Source: Agromyces albus
GTDB lineage: Bacteria; Actinomycetota; Actinomycetes; Actinomycetales; Microbacteriaceae
Length of the DNA: 64,000 nt
Direction: 5' to 3'
NCBI RefSeq assembly: GCF_004134825.1
Contig: NZ_SDPN01000004.1
Span: 98,372 to 162,371, forward strand
Shown in pieces: positions 41,816 through 52,545 of the stretch. Below the pieces are notes generated by a model. The model was not told where the DNA came from. It saw only the letters and a list, made by a program, of their open reading frames with translations, and searched no databases. Every line of letters begins with the position of its first letter. Within the stretch, counting starts at the first letter, position 1. Made by a program: the position numbers and the translations under genes.

Positions 41816-43453
41816 ATGCCAACGCAACGACCACGCCGTATCGCCGCCGCCGGCCTCGCGGCACTCGCCATCACCGCCCTGCTCGCCTCCTGCGCAGCGC
41901 AATCCGGGAGCGCGGATGCCGCCGCGACCGGTGAGCCCGTGACGGGCGGCACCCTCACCTACCTCGAGCACCAGCCGCACACCACGCTCTACCCCCCGCA
42001 GGCCGGCTTCTACCCGAACGGCGGCATCGTGAACAACATCACGGCGCGCCTCACCTGGCAGGACCCCGAGTCGCTCGAGATCGAGCCGTGGGTCGCCACC
42101 GAGTGGACCGTGAACGCGGATGCCACGGAGTACACCTTCGAGCTCCGCGACGACGTGACGTTCTCCGACGGCACGCCGCTCGACGCGGCCGCCGTTGCGA
42201 AGAACTTCGACACGTACGGCCTCGGCAACACCGAGCTCGGCCTCACGATCTCGGAGGCGATCAACAACTACGCCTCGAGCGAGGTCGTCGACGCCGACAC
42301 CGTGACGTTCCGGTTCTCGGCGCCGGCGCCCGGATTCCTGCAGGCGACGTCGACCATCAACTCGGGCCTGCTCTCGCCGGAGACCCTCGACCGCACACTC
42401 GAGGAGTTCGGTGCAGGCTCGTCGACCGAGATCGTCGGCTCGGGGCCGTTCGTCGTCGCCGAGGAGGAGATCGGCACCTCGCTCCGACTCGAGGCGCGCG
42501 AGGACTACGACTGGGCACCGCCGTCGTTCGAGCACCAGGGCCGCGCCTACCTCGATGCGATCGACATCGTCGTGACGCCCGAGGACAGCGTGCGCATCGG
42601 CTCGCTCCTCGCCGGCCAGGCCGATGCGATCCGCTACGTGCAGGCCTTCGACGAGGCGCAGGTGTCGGGCGCCGGTTTCGAGATCGTCGCGGCTCCCACC
42701 CGTGGCGTGAACAACTCGCTCGGGCTGCGCTTCACGAACCCGCTCCTGAGCGACATCCGGGTGCGGCAGGCGCTCGTGCACGGTGTCGACGCCCAGGAGA
42801 TCGTCGACACGATCTTCACGGAGAACTACCCCGTCGCGACGTCGGAGCTCGCCTCGACGGCGAAGGGGTACACCGACGAGTCGGACGCCCTCGCCTTCGA
42901 CCCCGAGCACTCAGAGGAACTGCTCGACGAGGCCGGCTGGACTGCCGGCGCCGACGGCATCCGCGAGAAGGACGGGCAGCGACTCTCGCTCACCGTGTAC
43001 GAGGCGAAGCCGCAGCCGCTCTCGAAGCAGACCCTCGAGCTCGTGAGCCAGCAGCTCGCGAAGATCGGCGTCGAGCTCGAGGTGAAGTCGGCGGATGCCG
43101 GCAGCTACGCGACCGACATCCTCGACCCGCTTGCAACCCCCCTCTACCACTCGATGGTCGGACGCGCCGACAACGACGTGATCAAGAGCCAGTACCACAC
43201 GAAGAACCGCAACACGCTGCTCTCGAACGACGCCGAGCTCGACCGGCTGCTCGAGGCCGTGGCCTCCGAGCCCGACCCCGCGAAGCGTGACGAGGCATCC
43301 GCCGCCGTGCAGGACTACCTGACCGAGCAGGCCTACGTGATCCCGCTCTTCGAGGAGCCGCAGGTCTATGGAGCGGCGCAGTACGTGCACGGCTTCACGA
43401 CCGAGGCCGTCGCCCGTCCGCAGTTCTACGACACCTGGCTCGACAAGCAGTAG
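41816..43453 (+). CDS. peptide/nickel-type ABC transporter substrate-binding lipoprotein
   Basis: 545 residues. Lipoprotein signal peptide with lipobox LLASC (Cys at about 25). The mature protein is an SBP_bac_5 (DppA/OppA) type: DGTPLDAAAVAKNF, RVRQALVHGVDAQEIVD-like and the C-terminal YVIPLFEEPQVYG. It resembles the KPN_01854 subgroup, known to me only from conserved neighbourhoods with the KPN_01858 monooxygenase and Avi_7169/7170 proteins, which are also here. Ligand unknown. Confidence 0.9.
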   Translation: MPTQRPRRIAAAGLAALAITALLASCAAQSGSADAAATGEPVTGGTLTYLEHQPHTTLYPPQAGFYPNGGIVNNITARLTWQDPESLEIEPWVATEWTVNADATEYTFELRDDVTFSDGTPLDAAAVAKNFDTYGLGNTELGLTISEAINNYASSEVVDADTVTFRFSAPAPGFLQATSTINSGLLSPETLDRTLEEFGAGSSTEIVGSGPFVVAEEEIGTSLRLEAREDYDWAPPSFEHQGRAYLDAIDIVVTPEDSVRIGSLLAGQADAIRYVQAFDEAQVSGAGFEIVAAPTRGVNNSLGLRFTNPLLSDIRVRQALVHGVDAQEIVDTIFTENYPVATSELASTAKGYTDESDALAFDPEHSEELLDEAGWTAGADGIREKDGQRLSLTVYEAKPQPLSKQTLELVSQQLAKIGVELEVKSADAGSYATDILDPLATPLYHSMVGRADNDVIKSQYHTKNRNTLLSNDAELDRLLEAVASEPDPAKRDEASAAVQDYLTEQAYVIPLFEEPQVYGAAQYVHGFTTEAVARPQFYDTWLDKQ

Positions 43454-43463
43454 CCGGCACCCC

Positions 43464-43507
43464 GGTGCAGCGGATGCCGGGACACGACCCCGCGCATCCG
43501 CTGCACC
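43464..43507 (+). terminator. 14-bp perfect hairpin after the third binding-protein gene
   Basis: GGTGCAGCGGATGC (43464-43477) pairs perfectly with GCATCCGCTGCACC (43494-43507), and CGGG/CCCG extends the stem inside. It starts 10 bases after the stop codon, before the first permease gene, the same place as in the two sugar ABC operons. Confidence 0.75.
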
Positions 43508-43551
43508 ACCTCCCACCCCACCGACCCCACCCTCGTCGGAAGGAGCACACC

Positions 43552-44490
43552 ATGGCCTACCTCGCCCATCGCACCGCGCAGGCGCTCATCGTGCTCGCGA
43601 TCGCGTTCACGGCGACCTTCGTGCTGCTGCAGGCGCTGCCCGGCGACGCGATCCTCATCAAGTTCGAGAGCCCCGAGCTGGGCCTCTCGCCCGAGCAGAT
43701 CGCCGACATCCGCGCGAGCTACGGCGCCGACGTGCCCCCGCTGCAGCAGTTCCTGCACACGGTGGCGGGATTCGTGCAGGGCGACTTCGGGTACTCGGTG
43801 CAATACGGCACGCCCGTGCACGAGCTCATCGGTTCGGCCCTGCCCGACACGCTCGCGCTCGCGGGGCTCGGGTTCGTCACCGCAGTGCTGCTCGCCGTCG
43901 CCCTCGCGTTCCTCTCCACACTGGCGCCGTTCGGCTGGCTCCGCCAGGCGCTGCGGTCGTTGCCCGGCCTGCTCGTCTCGGTGCCCGTGTTCTGGCTCGG
44001 CATTGTGCTCATCCAGGTCTTCTCGTTCCAGTTGCGACTCGTGCCGGTCATCGGCGCCGACCCGGTGCAGGCGCTCATCCTGCCCGTCCTCACCCTCGCC
44101 ATCCCCATCTCGGCTCCGCTCGCGCAGATCCTCGCCCGATCGATCGACGAGGTGCAGCTCGCACCCTTCGTCGCCGTCGTGCGCGCCAAGGGCGCCGGGC
44201 CGGCCCGCGTGCTCTGGCGGGATGTCGCCCGCAACGCGCTGCTGCCCGCCGTCACGATCGCCGGCGTGCTCGTCGGCGAGCTCATCGGCGGGGCCGTCGT
44301 CACCGAGACGGTGTTCGGCCGCGCCGGCATCGGCCGCCTCACCGAGCAGGCCGTCGCCAACCAGGACGTGCCCGTGCTTCAGGCGATCGTCATCCTCGCC
44401 GCGCTCGTCTTCGTCGTCGTGAACCTCGCGGTCGACCTCGTGTATCCCGTCCTCGATCCGAGGCTGAAGCGGAAGGCGGTGGCGGCATGA
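43552..44490 (+). CDS. peptide/nickel-type ABC transporter permease, DppB-type
   Basis: 312 residues; AAGGAG precedes ATG 43552. The N-terminus MAYLAHRTAQALIVL and the EAA-type loop FVAVVRAKGAGPARVLWRD are typical of DppB, with about six membrane segments. Its stop overlaps the next start by 4 bp. Confidence 0.92.
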   Translation: MAYLAHRTAQALIVLAIAFTATFVLLQALPGDAILIKFESPELGLSPEQIADIRASYGADVPPLQQFLHTVAGFVQGDFGYSVQYGTPVHELIGSALPDTLALAGLGFVTAVLLAVALAFLSTLAPFGWLRQALRSLPGLLVSVPVFWLGIVLIQVFSFQLRLVPVIGADPVQALILPVLTLAIPISAPLAQILARSIDEVQLAPFVAVVRAKGAGPARVLWRDVARNALLPAVTIAGVLVGELIGGAVVTETVFGRAGIGRLTEQAVANQDVPVLQAIVILAALVFVVVNLAVDLVYPVLDPRLKRKAVAA

Positions 44491-45280
44491 GCGCAGACAT
44501 CCGAACCGGTCTCCTGCTGGCATGGCTCGTCGTCGCGATCGTGATCGCATGGGCGATCGTGCCCTGGCTCTTCACCGGACAGGACCCGATCAGCGGCGTG
44601 CCGGCGGAGAAGCTCCAGGGGCCGAGCCTCGCACACCTCTTCGGCACCGACGCGATCGGCCGCGACCTCTTCACGCGCGTGGTCCACGGCGCGGTGCACT
44701 CCCTCTCGGGCGCGTTCGTCGCGGTGACGGTGGGGCTCGTCGCGGGCACGCTGCTCGGCGTTCTGGCGGGGTCGCTCGGCGGCGTCGTCGACGCGGCGAT
44801 CATGCGACTCGTCGACGTGCTGCTCGCGATCCCGGGCCTGCTGCTCGCGCTCTCGATCATCATCCTTCTCGGCTTCGGCACCGTGAACGCCGCGATCGCC
44901 GTCGGGGTCGGCTCGATCGCCGCGTTCGCCCGGGTGTCGCGCTCCGAGGTCGTGCGCGTGCGGCAGAGCGACTACGTCGAGGCGGCCTTCGGCTCGGGAG
45001 CGCGCCTGCACTCGGTGCTCGCGCGCCACGTGCTGCCGAACTCGCTCACCGCCGTGGTAGGACTCGCCGCCCTGCAGTTCGGCACCGCGATCCTCGCAAT
45101 CTCGACCCTCGGCTTCCTCGGCTACGGCGCTCCGCCGCCGATGCCCGAGTGGGGCCTGCTCATCGCCGAGGGCCGCAACTACGTGGCGACCTCATGGTGG
45201 CTCACCGTGCTGCCCGGACTCGTCGTCGTGGTGGTCGTGCTCTCAGCCAACCGCATCAGCCAGTCCCTCGGGAGGTCCAG

Positions 45281-45284
<4 letters not shown>
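44487..45284 (+). CDS. peptide/nickel-type ABC transporter permease, DppC-type
   Basis: 265 residues with six membrane segments. The signature LFGTDAIGRDLFTRVVHG near the N-terminus and the EAA loop YVEAAFGSGARLHSVLARH are clear, as is LGFLGYGAPPPMPEWG. Slightly shorter than most DppC proteins at the N-terminus. Coupled by ATGA overlaps on both sides. Confidence 0.92.
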
Positions 45285-46926
<1,642 letters not shown>

Positions 46927-46930
<4 letters not shown>

Positions 46931-47964
46931 CTCGCATCGGTTTCTTCACCCGGCTCCTCGACGAGGCATCCGCCGCCGAGCGGTACCGCATCGCGACGGA
47001 GCAGATCGTCGCGGCCGAGCGCCACGGCTTCGACTCGGCATGGGTCGCCCAGCACCACTTCCACGCGGCGGAGGGCGGGCTGCCGTCGCCGTTCGTGTTC
47101 CTCGCGCACGCGGCCGCGTCGACCAGTCGCATCCGGCTCGGCACGGGCGTCGTGACACTGCCGCTCGAGGACCCGGTACGGGTCGCCGAGGACGCCGCGG
47201 TGCTCGACCTGCTCTCAGGAGGGCGCGTCGAGCTCGGCATCGGCTCGGGCTCGACGCCCTCGTCGTTCCGGGCCTTCGGCGAACGCTCCGAGGATCGGGC
47301 TCGCGTGTTCGCCGAGAAGCTCGATGCTCTCGTCGCCGCACTCGCCGGCGGTGAGCTGGGCGACCCCGCGAATCACCTCCAGCCGCCCGGCCGGGATCTG
47401 CTCGGGCGAGTCTGGCAGGCGACGTTCTCGGCATTCGGCGGCACACGCGCGGGCCGGGCCGGGCACGGTCTCATGCTCTCCCGCACGCAGCCGAGGCCCG
47501 CGGATGCCCCGCGCCGCACGCTCTCCGAGCTCCAGTTGCCCGTGATCGACGCCTACCGCGAAGCGTTGCCCGGCGGGGTGCCGCCGCGGATCCTCGCGTC
47601 CCGCACGCTCTTCGTCGCGGACTCCCGCGACGAGGCGCGGCGCTTCGCGGAGCGCGGACTCCGCCGCGCCGCCGCCGGATTCGCACGAGCCGGGCAACCG
47701 CCGCTCGGCGACACCCTCGACGAGCTCATCGCGAGCTACGACACCCACGTCGGCACGCCCGTGGAGGTCATCGAATCGCTCGCTCGCGACTCGGCCGCCG
47801 CCGAGGCGACGGAGGTCGCGTTCCAGGTGCACTCGGTCGATCCGCCGCACGAGCTCGTGCTGCGCTCCATCGAGCTCATCGCGACCGAGGTCGCTCCGGC
47901 GCTCGGCTGGGGCGCCGGGCTCGGCGACCGAAATGCCGCACTCGCGGCATCCGGCCGCCCCTGA
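46927..47964 (+). CDS. luciferase-like FMN-dependent monooxygenase (KPN_01858-like)
   Basis: 345 residues with a bacterial luciferase-like barrel (MTRIGFFTRLLDEASAAERY, DSAWVAQHHFHAAEGGLPSPF, RIRLGTGVVTLPLEDPVR, LLSGGRVELGIGSGS). It fits the KPN_01858-type monooxygenases, which genome curators have noted next to a peptide-type ABC transporter and AhpD-domain proteins; the reaction has not been assigned to my knowledge. Its start overlaps the ATPase stop by 4 bp. It would depend on reduced FMN from the reductase at 39.5 kb. Confidence 0.87.
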
Positions 47965-48027
47965 TCTCGCAGTAGCAAGCCCCCGAAACCCGTACGCATT
48001 CGCCCACTCAGAGAGAAGGAAGCACTC

Positions 48028-48624
48028 ATGACCGACATCATCGACCGGCTCGCCGGCGTGCGGCCGGGCGGGAGCGTCGACGCACTGCGCCGGCACCGCC
48101 CCGCGACCCGCGACAACGCCGAGGCGAGCTACCACGCCCTCTTCACCGTGATCGACGAGACCCACGCGAGCCTCGCTGAGCGCGCGGCCGTCGCCCAGTT
48201 CGTCGCCGCCCTGCACGCCGACGACGTGGCGACCGCGCACTATGCGGCGCTCACTCGCGAGGCGACGGGCGACCGGCTCGACGACGTGATCGACCGGCTC
48301 GCGGGCGCCGCGCGCACGACTGGCCCGTACGGCGATTACCCGGCCGACGGCCCCCTCACCCGCGAGAGCGTGCCAGGGCCGCGGTTCGCGGTCGACGACG
48401 AGGTGCGCGCCACACTCGGCGGCCGCCTCGGCGCGGCCCTCGAGCATGCCCACCTGCTCGTGTTCCGCCCGCGCGAGTCCTCGGTCGCCGCGCTCGCCCG
48501 GCTCGCCGACGCGGGCTGGTCGACCGACGGCATCGTCACCCTTTCCCAGCTCGTGTCGTTCCTCGCGTTCCAGCTGCGCGTCGCGGCCGGGCTCCGCTTG
48601 CTCACCACGGAGGACGCAGCATGA
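48028..48624 (+). CDS. CMD-domain protein (Avi_7170-like)
   Basis: 198 residues; AGAGAAGGAAG precedes ATG 48028. It looks like a divergent carboxymuconolactone-decarboxylase-like helical protein (DETHASLAERAAVAQFVAALHAD, then LDDVIDRLAGAARTT and a second, related helical part). It lacks the CxxC pair of AhpD. Matches in style the Avi_7170 group that always accompanies the Avi_7169 protein encoded next. Stop and next start overlap by 4 bp, so the two may form a complex. Confidence 0.8.
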   Translation: MTDIIDRLAGVRPGGSVDALRRHRPATRDNAEASYHALFTVIDETHASLAERAAVAQFVAALHADDVATAHYAALTREATGDRLDDVIDRLAGAARTTGPYGDYPADGPLTRESVPGPRFAVDDEVRATLGGRLGAALEHAHLLVFRPRESSVAALARLADAGWSTDGIVTLSQLVSFLAFQLRVAAGLRLLTTEDAA

Positions 48625-49277
48625 CCGCACACACCATCGACGAGGCGACGGATGCCGCGACCGGCACGCCCGCCCGCACCATCGAGCACCCCGGCGCATC
48701 CGTGCCCCGCGCTTTCACCCAGGCGGAGCTCGGCTGGCTGCCGTGGCTCGAGCCCGCCGACGAGGCGACGCTCACCGAGCGCCAGTACGCGGGGCTCGTC
48801 GACCGATCGCGGGTGAAGAGCGACTACTTCCGGCTGCTCGCACGCGACCCCGACATTCTGAGGGCGCGCACGCTCACCGACAAAGACATCTTCTACAACG
48901 CGAGCGACGGGCTGCCGCGCGCCGAACGCGAGCTCGCAGCGGCCGCGACGAGCCGGTTCAACGGCTGCATCTTCTGCGCCTCGGTGCACGCGCGGTTCGC
49001 GACGCATCACTCGAAGCGGCACGACGACGTGCAGCGGTTGCTCGACGAGGGGGTCGATGCGGCGCAGGACGCCGCGTGGCGCGCCGTGATCGATGCGGCC
49101 GTCGCGCTCGCCGCCACCCCGCCGAGGCTCGAGCCGGCGCACCTCGACGCCTTGCGCCGTGCGGGGTTCGGCGAGCAGGCGGTCTCCGACGTCATCCACT
49201 CGGCGGCGTTCTTCAATTGGGCGAATCGGCTCATGCTCTCGCTCGGCGAACCGGAGGAGGCTCCGCCGCTTCCGTGA
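48621..49277 (+). CDS. alkylhydroperoxidase (AhpD) domain protein (Avi_7169-like)
   Basis: 218 residues. Contains the AhpD catalytic motif NGCIFCASVH with Cys116, Cys119 and His123, placed in the typical helical core. AhpD-type proteins reduce peroxides or disulfides with lipoyl or thiol partners. Here it could protect against hydroperoxyflavin leakage, or resolve a thiol intermediate of the pathway. Translated with the CMD protein. Confidence 0.85.
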   Translation: MTAHTIDEATDAATGTPARTIEHPGASVPRAFTQAELGWLPWLEPADEATLTERQYAGLVDRSRVKSDYFRLLARDPDILRARTLTDKDIFYNASDGLPRAERELAAAATSRFNGCIFCASVHARFATHHSKRHDDVQRLLDEGVDAAQDAAWRAVIDAAVALAATPPRLEPAHLDALRRAGFGEQAVSDVIHSAAFFNWANRLMLSLGEPEEAPPLP

Positions 49278-49293
49278 CCGAATGTTTCGCGGC

Positions 49294-49346
49294 GTGACAC
49301 CGTGCGGCGTCTCACGGTTGAGGGGTTGCCGCGGCATCCGTAGCCT
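49294..49346 (+). promoter_or_regulatory. promoter D in front of the desulfurase-like gene
   Basis: TTTCGCGGCGTGACACCGT at 49285-49303 precedes TTGAGG (49318-49323) and TAGCCT (49341-49346; 17-bp spacer). Element, spacing and the GGCATCCG just before the -10 match promoter C. Confidence 0.6.
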
Positions 49347-49377
49347 CGTGCCACACGAGTTGCGAGGAGTGCGCACC

Positions 49378-50760
49378 ATGATCGGCATCGAGGAGCCAAC
49401 GACGGCGACGCTGTCGGAGCCTCGACGAGTGCTGACGGATGCCGCGGCCACGTCAACGCCCGCGTCGCCTGCGCCTGCCCCGCCCGCATCGCCCGGACCG
49501 CTCGCCGTGCTCGCCGACGCGGGGCTCGAGGTGCCGGTGCTCGGCGGCGGATTCGTGCGCCATGTCAACCTCGACGTCGCCGCGTCGGCGCCCGCACTCG
49601 TGGCCGTCACCGCGCACGTCGCACGAGTGCTGCCCTACTACTCGAGCGTGCACCGCGGCGCGGGCTACCCGTCGCAGCTCTCGACGTCGCTCGTCGAGGA
49701 GGCCCGCGGCACGGTCGCGCGCCACGTCGGTGCCCGCGACGACGACCTCGTCGTCTTCACGCGAAACACGACCGACGCGCTCAACCTGCTCGCGAACGCC
49801 GTGCCGGGCGACACCGTCGTGCTCGACCTCGAGCACCACGCGAACCTGCTGCCGTGGCGTGCCGATGCGCGGCGGGTGGTCGTCGCCCGCCGCACGATCG
49901 CCGAGACGCTCGACGCGCTCGACGCCGAGCTCGCCCGATGTCCGGCCGCGCTGCTCACGGTCACCGGCGCCTCGAACGTCACCGGCGAGGTGCTGCCGAT
50001 CGCGAGGCTCGCCGAGCTCGCCCACGCGCGAGGCGCGCGACTCGCGATCGACGCCGCCCAGCTGCTGCCGCACCGCAGGGTCGACATCGCGGCATCCGGC
50101 GTCGACTACCTCGCCTTCTCGGGACACAAGGCGTACGCGCCGTTCGGAACCGGTGCGCTCGTCGGCCGCGCCGACTGGCTCGACGCGGCACCCGCCTACC
50201 TCGCGGGCGGGGGAGCGGTCGCCGCCGTCCGCGTCGACGGCGCCGACTGGAAGCGCGGGGCCGACCGCCACGAGGCGGGCACGCCGAACGTGATCGGCAT
50301 CGCGGCGCTCGCTCGCGCACTCACCGAGCTCGAACGGCTCGGCGAAGCGGCGCGCGCGCGTCACGAGCGGGCCCTCACCGAGCGCCTGCACGCGGGGCTC
50401 GCCGCGCAACGCGGCATCCGGGTCATCCGCGGCTTCGACGACGCCGACGACCGGCTCGGCATCGCGACCATCGAGCTCGAGCGCGGCTCGGTGGGGCGGC
50501 TCGCCGCGGCGCTCGCCGCCGAGCACGGCATCTCGGTGCGCGCGGGCCGGTTCTGCGCCCACCCCTTCTTCGACCGGGTGGCGACACGGGCCAATGGGCT
50601 CCGCGCGAGCCTCGGCGCGGGCACCTCCGCCGACGACGTCGACCGCTTCCTCGCCGCGCTCGCCACGCTCATCGCCGACGGACCGGCGCACGCCTACGAG
50701 CGCTCGACGGCCGGCTGGTGCCCCGTCGACGACGATCGGCCTCGCCCGGCGTTCGACTGA
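49378..50760 (+). CDS. cysteine desulfurase-like class V aminotransferase
   Basis: 460 residues, with GAGGAG eight bases before ATG 49378. PLP-binding lysine at 251 (FSGHKAYAPFG), His/Asp contacts in DLEHHANLLPW and AIDAAQLLPHR, and a cysteine at 393 (RAGRFCAHPF) where SufS/CsdA enzymes hold the persulfide-forming Cys. An Ala/Pro/Thr-rich extension of about 45 residues precedes the enzyme core. No SufE/SufU partner or suf genes are nearby; with the monooxygenases and importer it may liberate sulfur from a cysteine-like product. An EgtE-like C-S lyase is an alternative. Confidence 0.87.
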   Translation: MIGIEEPTTATLSEPRRVLTDAAATSTPASPAPAPPASPGPLAVLADAGLEVPVLGGGFVRHVNLDVAASAPALVAVTAHVARVLPYYSSVHRGAGYPSQLSTSLVEEARGTVARHVGARDDDLVVFTRNTTDALNLLANAVPGDTVVLDLEHHANLLPWRADARRVVVARRTIAETLDALDAELARCPAALLTVTGASNVTGEVLPIARLAELAHARGARLAIDAAQLLPHRRVDIAASGVDYLAFSGHKAYAPFGTGALVGRADWLDAAPAYLAGGGAVAAVRVDGADWKRGADRHEAGTPNVIGIAALARALTELERLGEAARARHERALTERLHAGLAAQRGIRVIRGFDDADDRLGIATIELERGSVGRLAAALAAEHGISVRAGRFCAHPFFDRVATRANGLRASLGAGTSADDVDRFLAALATLIADGPAHAYERSTAGWCPVDDDRPRPAFD

Positions 50761-50834
50761 GGCGCGGTCGGTTCCGCGCGTCTCGCTGAGACCGTCGCGC
50801 ATTCGGGGGCATTCCCACGGCGTCATCCATGCGC

Positions 50835-50840
50835 CACACT
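50835..50840 (+). promoter_or_regulatory. -10 element of the BASS transporter gene, leaderless
   Basis: CACACT ends six bases before ATG 50847. The match to TAGNNT is partial, but the spacing fits the leaderless pattern and there is no ribosome site. Confidence 0.35.
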
Positions 50841-50846
50841 GAGCGC

Positions 50847-51767
50847 ATGGACTCAGTGTTGACCTCCATCGGATTGCCCGTCGCCCTCGGCATCATCATG
50901 TTCGGCCTGGGCCTCTCGCTCACGCCCGGCGACTTCTCGCGCATCGCGAAGCATCCGAAGGCCGTGGTCGTCGCCCTCCTATGCCAGATCGTCGCACTGC
51001 CGGCCCTCTGTCTCGCGCTCGTGCTGCTCTTCCGGTTGCCGCCGGTGCTCGCTGTGGGCATGATGCTGCTCGCGGCGTCGCCCGGCGGCACCACTGCGAA
51101 CCTCTACAGTCACCTGTTCCGCGGCGACGTCGCCCTGAACATCTCACTCACCGCGATCAACTCCGTGCTCGCCGTCGTCACGCTGCCCCTCATCACGAAC
51201 CTCGCGATCGGCTATTTCCTGCCCGGGAACGACGAGCTCGGCCTGCAGCTCGCGAAGACCGTGGAGGTGTTCGTGATCGTGCTCATCCCGGTGGCGCTCG
51301 GCATGCTCGTGCGGTGGTGGCGGTCGGGCTTCGCCGACCGCATGGACAAGCCCGTGCGCATCGCGTCCGTCGTCATCCTCGTGATCGTCATCGCCGGGGC
51401 GATCGTCGCGAACCGCGAGCTGCTCTTGGAGAACGCGGGCCGCCTCGCCGGCATCACGATCACCTTCTGCCTGCTGAGCCTCACCGTCGGCTACCTCGTG
51501 CCGCGGCTGCTGCGCGTCAACCGCACGCAAGCGGTCGCGAGCTCGTTCGAGATCGGCATCCACAACGCGACGCTTGCGATCGTGATCGCCCAGACGGTGA
51601 TCGGAAGCGTCGAGATGAGCCTGCCCGCCGCGGTGTACGGCGTGCTCATGTTCTTCATCGCGCTCGCGTTCGGCTTCCTCATCCGCGAGAGAGGGAGGGC
51701 CGAGACGGATGCCGCGGCGATCGCCGTGCCCACGATGCGGGGGGCCGCGCAACCACCGGGGGGATGA
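50847..51767 (+). CDS. bile acid:sodium symporter (BASS) family transporter
   Basis: 306 residues with nine to ten membrane segments. Family marks include IMFGLGLSLTPGDF, LLAASPGGTTANLYSHL, NISLTAINSVLAVVTLPL and SSFEIGIHNATLAIVIA. BASS proteins carry organic anions such as bile acids, pantoate, pyruvate or sulfonate-like compounds with sodium. It starts at ATG 50847 (frame open from 50829). It follows the desulfurase-like gene and may export a carbon product or import a substrate of the cluster, but could also be independent. Confidence 0.9.
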   Translation: MDSVLTSIGLPVALGIIMFGLGLSLTPGDFSRIAKHPKAVVVALLCQIVALPALCLALVLLFRLPPVLAVGMMLLAASPGGTTANLYSHLFRGDVALNISLTAINSVLAVVTLPLITNLAIGYFLPGNDELGLQLAKTVEVFVIVLIPVALGMLVRWWRSGFADRMDKPVRIASVVILVIVIAGAIVANRELLLENAGRLAGITITFCLLSLTVGYLVPRLLRVNRTQAVASSFEIGIHNATLAIVIAQTVIGSVEMSLPAAVYGVLMFFIALAFGFLIRERGRAETDAAAIAVPTMRGAAQPPGG

Positions 51768-51812
51768 ATCACGCGGCAGCGGAGCATCCGCCGCCGGCAA
51801 CCAGGACGGGAG

Positions 51813-52517
51813 ATGGCAACCGAGGACGACCTGGAACGTCGCCGAGACGAGTTGCGGCGGATCGTCTACGGCGCGCCAGGCGAGCCGCCCGCTGCGGTCG
51901 CGGCCGAGCTCGCCGCCGTGGAGCGGGAGCTCGCGGCACGCCAGTGCTTGTCGATTGATGCGGTCGAGGCAGTCGACCGGGTCGACGCGGTCGACGACGC
52001 GGAGAAACCTGCAGCTTCACCCCAGCCACCCCGTCGGCTGTCGCGGGGATGGTCGTTCCTCGTCGCGGCGGCAGCCATCCTGCTCGTCGCCGTCGGGCTG
52101 GCGGTGCTCGCCCCGGTGCGGGAGGCGCTCTCCCCGCCGCGCGGCCTCGAGGTGTTCGACCGGCCGCCGACCGCTGAAGAGCGTGACCGCGCTCGCGAGG
52201 TGGTCGTCGGCGCTCACCTGGAGGCGAGGGGAGCAGTGGTGCTCCGCTCGCTCGGCCACGTCGTCGGCTACGAGTTCTGGGCCATGCTCGACGGCGACCA
52301 GGTGTGCCTGCTCTCGCGGCGGGAGTTCTTCTTCGACTGGTTCGCGACGTGCACCTCGCGCGAGCGGTTCGACACGTACGGGCTCACGAGGTGGATCTCG
52401 GTCGACGACATCCGCCACGGGGCGAGGCCGTCCCGGGCGCTGCCCGACGACATCGTCGTCGCGAGCTGGGGCCCGCGATCCTCGGAGGTCGAGTGGCGCG
52501 TCGCCCCCGGTTCGTAG
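51813..52517 (+). CDS. hypothetical single-pass membrane protein
   Basis: 234 residues. Charged coiled N-terminal part (DDLERRRDELRRIVYG, AAELAAVERELAAR), one membrane segment at about 82-104 (WSFLVAAAAILLVAVGLAVLA), and an extracytoplasmic domain of about 130 residues with two Cys (QVCLLSRREFFFDWFATC) that could form a disulfide. No known domain recognised. 46 bp after the BASS gene. Confidence 0.7.
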   Translation: MATEDDLERRRDELRRIVYGAPGEPPAAVAAELAAVERELAARQCLSIDAVEAVDRVDAVDDAEKPAASPQPPRRLSRGWSFLVAAAAILLVAVGLAVLAPVREALSPPRGLEVFDRPPTAEERDRAREVVVGAHLEARGAVVLRSLGHVVGYEFWAMLDGDQVCLLSRREFFFDWFATCTSRERFDTYGLTRWISVDDIRHGARPSRALPDDIVVASWGPRSSEVEWRVAPGS

Positions 52518-52545
52518 ACTGGAAGCAGCGCACGAGGGGAGATGC

